Source of the DNA: JBASEY01 sp049652745
Lineage (GTDB): Bacteria > CSSED10-310
DNA length: 64,000 bases
NCBI GenBank assembly: GCA_049652745.1
Contig: JBASEY010000029.1
Coordinates: 248,001 to 312,000, forward strand
Direction: 5' to 3'
Under the pieces are notes generated by a model. It worked only from the letters and a program-made list of their open reading frames with translations. It was not told the origin of the DNA and made no database searches. Below are positions 55,998-64,000 of this stretch, piece after piece (positions within the stretch are counted from its first letter, which is position 1; every line of letters starts with the position of its first letter). A program made the position numbers and the translations under genes.

Positions 55998-57161
55998 ATG
56001 GCTTATCTTGATCGTATATCGGGCGCACCGGTTTTACCGGAAGTAGTGGACTTGATGCGGGAGCTTCTGGCCAAACAGAGCATGAATCCGCTTAGTCCCT
56101 ATCGCCAAAGTTCAACTCTCAAACAGATTCTGGAGCAATCCCGCCAAAAAGTTGCGAAGCTCATAGCGGCGGAGCCGGCGGAAATTATATTTGTATCGAA
56201 CGGAACGGAGTCTGTTAACCTGGGAATTTTTGGTCTTGTGAGGTCTGCCGCCCGTTCCAGTGAAAAACGCAGGATATTGATTTCAGCGATCGAGCATGTT
56301 TCTGTCATGAATACGGTCAGGGCTTTGGAAAAAGAGGGGTATGAGATTGTAACAATCCCTGTGGAGGTCGATGGAAAAGTAGATAAAGAGGCATACCTGA
56401 ATGCATTGGAAAAAGATGCTTTGCTGGTGTCGATACAAATGGCCAATCCGGAGATTGGAACGATACAAGACATCCGATTTTTAGCAGGCAAAGCGCGGGA
56501 AGCGAAAGTTTTGTTTCATTGCGATGCGGTGGACGCAGTCGGGTGGATGCCAATTGATGTCAAACAGTTGAATATCGATGCGCTCAGCTTTTCAGGCACT
56601 CAATTCGGCGGACCGCCAGGCGCTGCGGCCTTGTATTTAAAACGAGGCGTATCATTGATGCCGATGTTTTACGGAGGATTTCAGGAAAAACATCGAAGAC
56701 CGGGCCTTGAAAATATTCCTGCCATTGCGGGATTCGGTTTGGCCGCCGAATATGCCGCTCAAACATTGGCTGAACGTATGAATAAAGCCCGACACTATCA
56801 AGAAGCTCTGTGGAAAGGGCTTTCACATATCGAAGCGGTCGAGTTGACCGGCCATCCGACCGACAGAATCCCAGGGCATGTTTCATTGCTGGTACGCTTT
56901 GTTGAAGGCGAAGCTCTATTGTTGATGTTAGACATGAAAAACATACAGGCCTCGAGCGGTTCTTCCTGTACGGCAAAGGACTTGAAGATATCACCGGTAT
57001 TGACGACGCTCGGTATCGAACACGCAGATGCCCAGGGATCCTTGGTCTTTTCTACCTGCCATTCCACATCGGAAAAAGATATCGATCTCGTTATTCAAGA
57101 ACTGCCTGGAATCGTTGAGCGACTGCGTTCAATGTCACCACTATGGAAGCAGGGGTCATAA
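55998..57161 (+). CDS. cysteine desulfurase homologue lacking the PLP lysine
   Basis: 387 residues of the NifS/IscS class V aminotransferase family: SNGTESVNLGIFG, AIEHVSVMNTV (H100), ANPEIGTIQDI, FHCDAVDAVG (D176) and a C-terminal SSGSSC (Cys324, the persulfide site) are kept. Where NifS/IscS reads S-x-H-K-x-x-G-P-x-G, this reads SGTQFGGPPGAA: the Schiff-base Lys is Gln202 (codon CAA). The late R-F-S...R motif is altered as well (VFSTCHST). It may be inactive, or work differently, with intact iscU 71 nt downstream. ATG 55998 has AAGGAGAAAGAG upstream; 10 codons further upstream are open. Confidence 0.85.
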   Translation: MAYLDRISGAPVLPEVVDLMRELLAKQSMNPLSPYRQSSTLKQILEQSRQKVAKLIAAEPAEIIFVSNGTESVNLGIFGLVRSAARSSEKRRILISAIEHVSVMNTVRALEKEGYEIVTIPVEVDGKVDKEAYLNALEKDALLVSIQMANPEIGTIQDIRFLAGKAREAKVLFHCDAVDAVGWMPIDVKQLNIDALSFSGTQFGGPPGAAALYLKRGVSLMPMFYGGFQEKHRRPGLENIPAIAGFGLAAEYAAQTLAERMNKARHYQEALWKGLSHIEAVELTGHPTDRIPGHVSLLVRFVEGEALLLMLDMKNIQASSGSSCTAKDLKISPVLTTLGIEHADAQGSLVFSTCHSTSEKDIDLVIQELPGIVERLRSMSPLWKQGS

Positions 57162-57232
57162 GGCAACTGCCGTGATTCGATGACAGTCGTTATAAAAACA
57201 ACCTGAGTGAAAGGGTTTGAAAGGAGTTATAC

Positions 57233-57610
57233 ATGTATTCGGAAAAAGTTATGGAACATTTCGCCAACCCACGGAATGTCGGAGAGCTCGAAAACCCAGA
57301 CGGTGTCGGCCAGGTCGGAAACCCGACTTGCGGCGATATGATGGTGTTTCATATTCAGGTCAATCCTGAAACGAAAGTGATAGAGGATATTCGATATAAA
57401 ACGTTTGGGTGCGGCGCCGCCATAGCCGTCTCCAGTATGGTCAGCGAGATGGCGAAAGGAAAGACACTTGACGAAGCCTTGCTTATCACCAATGCGTCGG
57501 TGGCAAAAGAACTTGGAGGGCTTCCACCACAAAAAATGCACTGTTCCAATTTGGGGGCGGACGCATTACATGCAGCGATTCGGGATTATCAAGAAAAACA
57601 TCCTGAATAA
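57233..57610 (+). CDS. iscU: iron-sulfur cluster scaffold IscU/NifU-N
   Basis: 125 residues. The three cluster Cys are present: Cys33 (TCGD), Cys60 (FGCGAAIA), Cys104 (MHCSNLG), with Asp35. The HscA-binding LPPQK motif (97-101) is kept. Fe-S clusters are built on it with sulfur from a cysteine desulfurase; the adjacent homologue lacks the PLP lysine. AAGGAG precedes ATG 57233. Confidence 0.95.
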   Translation: MYSEKVMEHFANPRNVGELENPDGVGQVGNPTCGDMMVFHIQVNPETKVIEDIRYKTFGCGAAIAVSSMVSEMAKGKTLDEALLITNASVAKELGGLPPQKMHCSNLGADALHAAIRDYQEKHPE

Positions 57611-57794
57611 TAAGCTTTCATCCGATTCTGTGCCGGCCAAAGTCGCTTTTTATGACTTTTCGTTGACTGCCTGCCTTTTATGAGAAAAACTGCGCAGAAC
57701 TTGGACAGGTACTTTAATTTTTATTGTTTTGCGCTAATATCTGTCTCCCTGGTAAAAACAGGATTGACTGCTTGAACCAAAGGAGACTGCAATT

Positions 57795-59330
57795 ATGATC
57801 ACACGGGTACGTATCGCTCCCAGCCCGACGGGAAGCCCTCATGTCGGCACAGCTTATATGGGTCTGTTCAATTTTGCGTTCGCTAAAAGCCGGAAGGGGG
57901 CGTTTATTCTTCGTATCGAGGATACCGATCAGACTCGATCGCGGCCTGAGTATGAAATCGGTATTATCCAGGCTTTAAAATGGATAGGTTTATCATGGGA
58001 TGAAGGTCCGGATATCGGAGGGGAATTTGGACCATATCGTCAGAGCGAGAGGACTGAAATTTATCGGCAGCATGTGGAATACCTATTGAGAGCCGGAAAA
58101 GCGTATCGTTGTTTCTGTACCTCTGAACGCTTGGCTGAGATGCGTCGATATCAACAGGAAAACAAGCTTGCGGAAGGGTATGACGGGCAGTGTAGAAATC
58201 TAACTCAGAATGAAATCGATGCCCATTTGAAAAACAATGAATCCTATGTTGTCAGACTTCAAGTTCCCCAGGAAGGCGTGTGTGTCATCAAAGATCGCCT
58301 GCGTAAAGAAATCCGCTATGATTTCAATCAGATAGATGATCAAATACTGCTAAAAAGCGATGGGTTTCCAACCTATCACCTTGCAAATGTCGTCGACGAC
58401 CACTTGATGAATATTACACATGTCATCCGCGGCGAAGAATGGCTTCCTTCGACACCTAAACACTTGCTTTTATATCAAGCGTTCGGATGGGAAGAACCTG
58501 AGTTCATCCACCTCCCTCTCCTGCTCAACCCCGATGGGTCCAAATTGTCTAAGAGAAAAAATCCTACTTCGATCGACTATTATCGCGAGGCCGGCTTTTT
58601 GCCGAATGCCCTGTTGAATTATCTTGGGTTGATGAGCTATTCACGACCTGACCAGGAAGAAAAATTCGGGCTGCACGAGTTTGTCTCAGATTTCGATATC
58701 GACCGCGTCAGTTTGGGTGGAAGCATATTCGATCTGCAAAAACTTCGCTGGCTCAATTCCCGTTATATCCGCGAAAACTGTACGGCTGAACAGCTGCGGG
58801 ATATGCTGGTGGAATGGCGCCTGAACCCCGAATATTTTCTTAAAATCATTCCAATGATGAAAAACCGTATGCATACATTGGGTGACCTTGTTCCTGCCTG
58901 TGCATTTCTGTTTGCAACGGACATTCATTATGATGCCGAAGACTTGCTTTCAAAAAACACCAAGCCTGAAGAGGTTGCAGAAATTCTGCAATCCGTTGCA
59001 TTTCAACTTGAACGGGTTGAACAATGGAATGCCGTTGAAATTGAAAAGGCAATCGATGGAATCGCCCGTTTCTGGTCAGTTCCGATTCGAGAAATAACTT
59101 CAGTCATGTTTGTTGTAATCAGCGGCGCCAAAGTCGCGCCTCCGCTGTATGAGTCGATGGCGCTTCTTGGACGGGACATGACCCGCCGTCGTTTGATGAC
59201 TGCCATCGAGATGACGGGGGGAATCGGCAGGAAAAAATTGAAAAAACTGGAGGAGAGGTGGCAGGCTTGGGTCGACCGTGCAGCGGCACCATTTACAGAG
59301 GAAATTAATGATGAGCAATACAAAAGTTGA
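57795..59330 (+). CDS. gltX: glutamyl-tRNA synthetase
   Basis: 511 residues, class I. The HIGH-type motif is SPTGSPHVGTAYMGLFNF and the KMSKS-type is KLSKRKNPTS; the anticodon-binding end has SVMFVVISGAKVAPPL. AAAGGAG precedes ATG 57795. It overlaps glnS by 23 nt. Its presence with glnS means that Gln-tRNA is made directly. Confidence 0.96.
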   Translation: MITRVRIAPSPTGSPHVGTAYMGLFNFAFAKSRKGAFILRIEDTDQTRSRPEYEIGIIQALKWIGLSWDEGPDIGGEFGPYRQSERTEIYRQHVEYLLRAGKAYRCFCTSERLAEMRRYQQENKLAEGYDGQCRNLTQNEIDAHLKNNESYVVRLQVPQEGVCVIKDRLRKEIRYDFNQIDDQILLKSDGFPTYHLANVVDDHLMNITHVIRGEEWLPSTPKHLLLYQAFGWEEPEFIHLPLLLNPDGSKLSKRKNPTSIDYYREAGFLPNALLNYLGLMSYSRPDQEEKFGLHEFVSDFDIDRVSLGGSIFDLQKLRWLNSRYIRENCTAEQLRDMLVEWRLNPEYFLKIIPMMKNRMHTLGDLVPACAFLFATDIHYDAEDLLSKNTKPEEVAEILQSVAFQLERVEQWNAVEIEKAIDGIARFWSVPIREITSVMFVVISGAKVAPPLYESMALLGRDMTRRRLMTAIEMTGGIGRKKLKKLEERWQAWVDRAAAPFTEEINDEQYKS

Positions 59331-61026
59331 TATGGTTTCAAATGACGGCGCATCCGGATCACATTTTATAAAAAACATCATCAATGAAGACAATCGAACC
59401 GGTCGCTTCGGCGGCAGAGTGCATACTCGTTTTCCACCTGAACCCAATGGCTATCTCCATATCGGTCACGCCAAATCCATCTGTCTGAATTTTGGGTTGG
59501 CTGAAGAATATGGAGGTAAATGCAATTTGCGTTTTGATGACACGAATCCGGGTAAAGAAGAACTGGAATACGTGGACTCGATCATCGAGGATGTTCGATG
59601 GTTGGGTTTTGACTGGGAAGATCGGTTGTTTTACGCTTCTGATTATTTTCAGATCATGTATGATTTTGCCGAGCAGCTTATTTTATCCGGCAAAGCCTAT
59701 GTGTGTGATCTCAGCATGGAAGAAATCAAAGAATACAGAGGAACTCTAAAAGAACCAGGACGTGAAAGCCCCTTCCGTAATAGAGCAATCGAAGAAAATC
59801 TGGATTTATTCCGGCGTATGCGTGCCGGAGAATTTCCGGATGGCTCCAGAACGCTCCGGGCAAAAATAGACATGGCATCGGGTAATTTGAATATGCGTGA
59901 TCCGGTGATTTATCGGATTACCAGGGCTCCCCATACCCGAACCGGAAACGCATGGTGTATTTATCCAATGTATGACTGGGCGCATGGATTGGAGGACTCT
60001 ATCGAACGGATCACACATTCGCTTTGTACATTGGAATTCGAAGACCATCGACCGCTTTATGACTGGTTTCTGGAGGCATTGGATACATATCGACCTCAGC
60101 AAATAGAGTTCGCTCGTTTGAACCTCACGTATACGGTGATGAGTAAGCGGAGGCTCATGACGCTTGTCAAGGAAAGACACGTCAATGGCTGGGACGATCC
60201 GAGAATGCCGACGATTTCCGGTTTAAGACGAAGGGGATACACGCCTGAATCGATCAAATTGTTTTGCGATCGGATCGGCCTGTCGAAGGCAAATAGCATC
60301 GTGGATTACGGCATGTTGGAATTCTGTCTACGAGAACACCTGAATCAGGTTGCGCCACGAGTCATGGCGGTTTTGGATCCATTGAAAGTGACGATTACCA
60401 ATTATCCGGAGGATGAGGTCGAATGGATGGAAGCCGACAATAACCCTGAAGATCCATCGATGGGAAAGCGAAAAATCCCATTCAGCAGAGAGCTTTATAT
60501 TGAATCTTCAGACTTTATGGAAAACCCGCCTAAAAAATATTTTCGACTGGCTCCAGGCGCTGAAGTCAGATTGAAACATGCATACTACTTGACGTGCGAT
60601 GATGTGGTAAAAGATGAACAGAACAAAGTGGTCGAGCTCAAATGCAGAATCGATCCGGATAGCAGGGGAGGTTGGACTCGAGATGGTAGAAAAGTCATGG
60701 GAACGCTTCATTGGGTGTCTGCCAGGCATGCAATCGAGGGTGAAGTGAGATTGTTTGAGCATCTTTTTACCAAAGAAAACCCAATGGATGTACCGGAAGG
60801 AAAAAAATTCACGGATTTTATAAATGCCGATTCCATCACTGTTTTAAATAACGTCAAACTGGAGCCGGGATTAAGCGGATCGAGTCCGGGATCACGGTTT
60901 CAATTTTTACGGCAAGGTTATTTTTGTGTCGACCCCGATTCAACTCCTGAACGACTGGTTTTAAACCGAACCGTGACGTTGAAAGATACATGGCAGAAAA
61001 TCCAAAAAGGAGAAAAATCGTTTTAA
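59308..61026 (+). CDS. glnS: glutaminyl-tRNA synthetase
   Basis: 572 residues. N-terminal FPPEPNGYLHIGHAKSICLNFG (HIGH) and VMSKRRLM (KMSKS); FDDTNPGKEELEYVDSI is the GlnRS signature. It acylates tRNA-Gln directly, which is less common in bacteria outside Gammaproteobacteria and a few others. ATG 59308 has AGAGG 6 nt upstream; ATG also follows at 59311. The 3' end overlaps rnd by 37 nt. Confidence 0.95.
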   Translation: MMSNTKVDMVSNDGASGSHFIKNIINEDNRTGRFGGRVHTRFPPEPNGYLHIGHAKSICLNFGLAEEYGGKCNLRFDDTNPGKEELEYVDSIIEDVRWLGFDWEDRLFYASDYFQIMYDFAEQLILSGKAYVCDLSMEEIKEYRGTLKEPGRESPFRNRAIEENLDLFRRMRAGEFPDGSRTLRAKIDMASGNLNMRDPVIYRITRAPHTRTGNAWCIYPMYDWAHGLEDSIERITHSLCTLEFEDHRPLYDWFLEALDTYRPQQIEFARLNLTYTVMSKRRLMTLVKERHVNGWDDPRMPTISGLRRRGYTPESIKLFCDRIGLSKANSIVDYGMLEFCLREHLNQVAPRVMAVLDPLKVTITNYPEDEVEWMEADNNPEDPSMGKRKIPFSRELYIESSDFMENPPKKYFRLAPGAEVRLKHAYYLTCDDVVKDEQNKVVELKCRIDPDSRGGWTRDGRKVMGTLHWVSARHAIEGEVRLFEHLFTKENPMDVPEGKKFTDFINADSITVLNNVKLEPGLSGSSPGSRFQFLRQGYFCVDPDSTPERLVLNRTVTLKDTWQKIQKGEKSF

Positions 61027-62231
61027 AACCATCACCACCCGATCGGCCCTTTTCATCACATGCTTTAGCAGAAAAGCATTCCATCATTTTTATCGATTCG
61101 GCTCGTAAACTCGAATCGCTGATACAGGCCTTGGAGCTGGAATCTGAAATAGGGGTTGATCTGGAAGCTGATTCTTTGCATCACTATAAAGATCGTGTTT
61201 GCCTGATCCAAATTTCCACTCGTCAAAATGACTGGATCGTCGATCCGCTTCAAGGAGATTTTTTACAGCCTCTATGGAGAATTTTTGAAAGCCCGAACCG
61301 GGTCAAAATTTTTCATGATGCGGACTTTGATCTGCGCAGCTTGAATCGAGACTATGGTTTAGAGTTGAAAAATATATTTGACACCAAAATTTCACTGGAA
61401 TTGCTAGGACATACAAATGTTGGGCTGGCTGCGGTCTTGGATGAGTATTTTCAAGCGGAATCCAAAAAGCGATTTCAAAAATATCAATGGAGCAAACGTC
61501 CCTTGAGCCATGAGGCCGTTGTCTATGCTGCCGGCGATACACATTATTTGATTCAATTAAAAAAAATCTTGATCGATAAACTAATTATAACAGATCGATT
61601 GACGTGGGCTGAGCAGGAATTTAAATATTTGGAAACCATTCGATGGCAGCCCAGCAAGAAAGAAGCGCTTTCCTATTGGCGATTGTTTGATAAAAAAAAC
61701 AAGAGCCCACAATATCGGGAGTGCCTTCGACTGGTTTGGACTTTCAGAGAAAAAATTGCACAGGAGCAAGATAAACCGGTTTTTAAAATATTTCATGACG
61801 ATGTATTTTCCGAATTATCTTGGTTGTTTACGAATCCATCGGTCAAGAATCAAAAAACCTATCTTAAAAGAATTGTCCCTTCAGCTTTTCGTGATGCTGT
61901 AGCTGATTGTATTTATCAAGCACAGAAAACGCCGGATGATAAATGTCCGGAATATCCGTCTTCACTTTTTGAGCCTGCACCGCCTTATGATAAAGAACTT
62001 TTTAAAAAGCTGGGCAAACGGCGCGAATGGTCGGCATCACAGAAGAATATCGACCCAGGAATCATTGTGGGTAACAGCACATTGAAAAAAATGGCACGAT
62101 TGGCTGAAGATGATCTGAAAAACTACCAAATTGTCAAACAGCATACCGGGCTAAGGCCGTGGCAATGGTCGTTGCTGACAGCGGATGCCAATTCAACAGA
62201 GATTCCGTCCAACCCCTATGGTGATCAATAA
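60990..62231 (+). CDS. rnd: ribonuclease D
   Basis: 413 residues, DEDDy exonuclease: GVDLEADSL (D-x-E), IFHDADFDLRSL and YAAGDTHYL (Y...D). HRDC-like regions follow (about 230-280, 325-405). It trims tRNA 3' ends. The start lies inside the glnS end, in another frame, so translation is coupled. Confidence 0.9.
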   Translation: MAENPKRRKIVLKPSPPDRPFSSHALAEKHSIIFIDSARKLESLIQALELESEIGVDLEADSLHHYKDRVCLIQISTRQNDWIVDPLQGDFLQPLWRIFESPNRVKIFHDADFDLRSLNRDYGLELKNIFDTKISLELLGHTNVGLAAVLDEYFQAESKKRFQKYQWSKRPLSHEAVVYAAGDTHYLIQLKKILIDKLIITDRLTWAEQEFKYLETIRWQPSKKEALSYWRLFDKKNKSPQYRECLRLVWTFREKIAQEQDKPVFKIFHDDVFSELSWLFTNPSVKNQKTYLKRIVPSAFRDAVADCIYQAQKTPDDKCPEYPSSLFEPAPPYDKELFKKLGKRREWSASQKNIDPGIIVGNSTLKKMARLAEDDLKNYQIVKQHTGLRPWQWSLLTADANSTEIPSNPYGDQ

Positions 62232-62324
62232 ATAGCGGATCTGACGATATGGCATGATTTTTGCGACAAGAAGCATAGAGCGCTGTTTTGGTCATAATAG
62301 CTCCAATGCCTGGAAAAATGAAAT

Positions 62325-62354
62325 TTGATTTATCAGGAGATTTTATATTATAAA
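62325..62354 (+). promoter_or_regulatory. promoter for the cohesin-like gene
   Basis: TTGATT (62325-62330), 18-nt spacer, TATAAA (62349-62354), about 75 nt before ATG 62427. Confidence 0.35.
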
Positions 62355-62370
62355 TATTTGAGAGAAATAC

Positions 62371-62406
62371 TCAGACAGAAAATCCTTTAAAAACGTATCT
62401 GTCTGA
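62371..62406. repeat. perfect inverted repeat in the cohesin-gene leader
   Basis: TCAGACAG (62371-62378) and CTGTCTGA (62399-62406) are exact reverse complements 20 nt apart, between the promoter and the Shine-Dalgarno (AAGGAG). It could be an operator or a leader hairpin. Confidence 0.45.
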
Positions 62407-62426
62407 TAATCAAGAAGGAGAAAGAT

Positions 62427-62936
62427 ATGAAACGAAGTTTATTGATTGGTTTGATGGTTCTATTTGTCGTTCTGCCGATTGTCGGCGCGGATATTGCGGT
62501 TTCGGAGGAAAAAATCCAGTCTGGAGCAGACAGGCTCTGGCTGACCTCTGCTGAAGGTGGGCCGGGGGATACCATTATGGTGGATGTCATGATCGAAAAC
62601 GCCGTTACAAAAATAGATGCCGTTACAATGCGATTTCGTTACGATACCACTAAATTGCAATATGTTGACTGGGAAGACGGAACACTGAATCCCGGCTGGG
62701 TTATGTTCAATCTTAACGAGAGTGAGCCGGGTTTGATTGTTCTTGGAGGATTTTGCATTCAGACGGCTATTGAACCGGGAAGCAAGGGCTCGCTGGTGCG
62801 GATGAGCTTCAAAGTAAAGTCGGATGCAGCCGGAGGTCCAAGCTTTGTTACTGTCGATACTCTCTTGGATGACGTCAAAGATTTTCATTCGGAAAACGGC
62901 AAAATTGAATTCAAAAAAGCGACCTTAGGAAAATAG
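62427..62936 (+). CDS. secreted cohesin-like protein
   Basis: 169 residues: signal peptide (1-20) followed by one cohesin-type domain: GGPGDTIMVDVMIENA, VTMRFRYDTTKLQYVDWEDG, then GSLVRMSFKVKSDAAGGPSFVTVD. A single-cohesin protein with no anchor or enzyme would bind a dockerin on another secreted protein; the fragment at 17.7 kb shows that such modules existed here. AAGGAGAAAG precedes ATG 62427. A bidirectional terminator follows. Confidence 0.75.
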   Translation: MKRSLLIGLMVLFVVLPIVGADIAVSEEKIQSGADRLWLTSAEGGPGDTIMVDVMIENAVTKIDAVTMRFRYDTTKLQYVDWEDGTLNPGWVMFNLNESEPGLIVLGGFCIQTAIEPGSKGSLVRMSFKVKSDAAGGPSFVTVDTLLDDVKDFHSENGKIEFKKATLGK

Positions 62937-62957
62937 CTGTTCTACAGTTTTATCAGG

Positions 62958-64000
62958 TTAAAAATACGCTGCATGGCTGGACTTGTAGTATTGCGGCGTA
63001 TTTTTTATTACCTGCCTGATTTTTTCCGATACTTTCAAACGTTTCGATATCCAACGCCTTAATTCCGGCAGACCTCTGTCTTCTGACTCTAAATCAAGGT
63101 AGAGCCGGTCGTTTGATCTGGACGATTTAAATGAGTTGGATACATTTTGAGACCCAGGTGCGTTAGGCGGAAAACGAAAAATTGATGTGTTGAGATAATC
63201 CGGGGGATTGTCTTCTAAAAAGCGCAAAGCCTCTTCCCAATCATCGAGGGTTTGTCCCGGGTAGCCGAAAAGCATATAGACAAATGAGCGTATACCTGCG
63301 TCACGCAAATGACGGATGATGATCGGAAACCATCTGGAATCGACACCTTTGTTCATGGATTGAAGTAGGTGTTGAACCGGGGTTTCAAATCCTAATTGCA
63401 GCATTTTGCAACCTGCCGCAGCCAGGTTTTTTACAAATGAAAAATCCGTCAACTCCCGAGTCGCCCTGACAAAACCCGACCAGGTGACATTCTCATCCAA
63501 ATGAGACAGAACAGTGAGCATTGTCGGGGGGATGGCATGATCGGTGAAATGAATATGGCGGGGAGAATATTCGATAAGGGTCTGTTCGATTCGGTTGATA
63601 AAATTGTCAGGTCTGTCCATGAAAAAGCGCTCTTTGCACTCGTCGCAGAAAGCGCATTTTCCCCAATAACAACCTCTGGATGTAACCATCGGCAGTGTTC
63701 TGACGGGTGAAAAATAATGGGAAAAATCTATTCCGGTAAAATCTGTTTTGGGGAATCGAGAGCTGTTTTCGGACGATATTCCAAACAGATTTCTCAACAC
63801 AGGCTCACCGTTGCCGATTACGACCGCCAACCCAACCGATCTTAAGATGTCTATACTCTTATCTGAAAGGCAGCTCATAAAACCACCGCCAAGTAAAATT
63901 TTTGTTTCAGGTTGTCGCCGTTGTATCCATCCGCAGAGCGCAAGAGCAGCGGAAATCTGGCTTCTGTAGACGATAGATATTCCAATCAGGTCCGGTTTTA
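62958..64000 (-). CDS. B12-binding radical SAM protein (5' end outside window)
   Basis: The frame is open from the stop at 62958 to the right edge (from 63878 onward the codons continue without a start being needed), so the gene is truncated by the window. The cluster motif is GCYWGKCAFCDECK (Cx4Cx2C), followed by a radical SAM core (MLQLGFETPVQHLLQSMNKG, MLFGYPGQTLDDWEEAL). Upstream, IGISIVYRSQISAAL and ILLGGGFMS form a B12-binding-like domain. Substrate unknown. Confidence 0.85.
   Translation of the reverse strand, partial: KPDLIGISIVYRSQISAALALCGWIQRRQPETKILLGGGFMSCLSDKSIDILRSVGLAVVIGNGEPVLRNLFGISSENSSRFPKTDFTGIDFSHYFSPVRTLPMVTSRGCYWGKCAFCDECKERFFMDRPDNFINRIEQTLIEYSPRHIHFTDHAIPPTMLTVLSHLDENVTWSGFVRATRELTDFSFVKNLAAAGCKMLQLGFETPVQHLLQSMNKGVDSRWFPIIIRHLRDAGIRSFVYMLFGYPGQTLDDWEEALRFLEDNPPDYLNTSIFRFPPNAPGSQNVSNSFKSSRSNDRLYLDLESEDRGLPELRRWISKRLKVSEKIRQVIKNTPQYYKSSHAAYF
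62961..63007. terminator. bidirectional intrinsic terminator
   Basis: AAAAATACGCTGC (62961-62973) pairs with GCGGCGTATTTTT (62994-63006), 13 bp with one G-U, giving a T-run on both strands. It ends the cohesin-like transcript and lies in the last codons of the radical SAM gene. Confidence 0.65.

Noticed and set aside
1..64000. tRNA, rRNA, CRISPR or insertion sequences
   Set aside because: Intergenic stretches were read for cloverleaf-type arms, repeats and transposase frames; none was seen.

Overview
The window comes from a diderm (LPS-bearing) bacterium of moderate G+C. lpxC shows lipid A synthesis. Two type II/IV pseudopilins, ComEC/ComEA, PilZ and DUF4388 (PATAN) signalling proteins, a cohesin-like protein and a dockerin-like remnant go with it. 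Proline/threonine-rich linkers, cohesin/dockerin modules and DUF4388 proteins together are common in uncultivated or deeply branching diderm lineages. The sequence alone does not let me assign a phylum. No rRNA, tRNA, CRISPR array or insertion sequence was found.

Layout. 1-3.6 kb: two pseudopilins, one unusually large. 3.8-7.7 kb: an infA-led gene string ending in pyrR-pyrB-pyrC. 7.9-13.2 kb: a secreted cyclophilin and, on the other strand, a 1346-residue P-loop ATPase with a membrane-anchored partner. 13.5-19.1 kb: a polytopic membrane protein, an lpxC-led string, a Ppx/GppA-type protein and an FmdB-type zinc ribbon, with a decayed dockerin-like fragment between lpxC and ppx. 19.2-27.4 kb: the classic rimP-nusA-infB-ylxP-rbfA-truB-rpsO-pnp cluster, with a clear promoter and premature terminator in front of rimP. 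27.4-30.9 kb: an M23 peptidase translationally coupled to two paralogous proteins that look like divergent proteasome-fold (Ntn-hydrolase) subunits. 31-36.4 kb: a secreted PNGase-like transglutaminase, an M28 peptidase and thiM-thiE.

36.4-46.8 kb (minus strand) holds a tightly packed string: deoC, deoA, a small membrane protein, comEC, a double-HhH ComEA-like protein, a metallo-beta-lactamase-fold protein, a tandem Fe-S PD-(D/E)XK nuclease and a membrane-anchored DHH phosphoesterase. Seven of the eight genes abut or overlap their neighbours, and cdd follows. Read together, it looks like a route from external DNA to deoxynucleosides to central carbon, that is, a DNA-scavenging operon.

47-55.8 kb: a BNR-repeat protein, PilZ and Cache sensors lacking output domains, hisS, a degenerate PLD-like protein and a pseudo-receiver/DUF4388 protein. 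56-62.2 kb: a cysteine desulfurase homologue that has lost the PLP lysine, next to an intact iscU, followed by gltX-glnS-rnd with overlapping frames. 62.4-64 kb: a secreted cohesin-like protein and a B12-binding radical SAM protein that runs off the right edge.

The most notable items are the com/deo/cdd operon, the tandem proteasome-like pair, the lysine-less desulfurase, the duplicated Fe-S nuclease and the large ATPase/membrane-protein pair.
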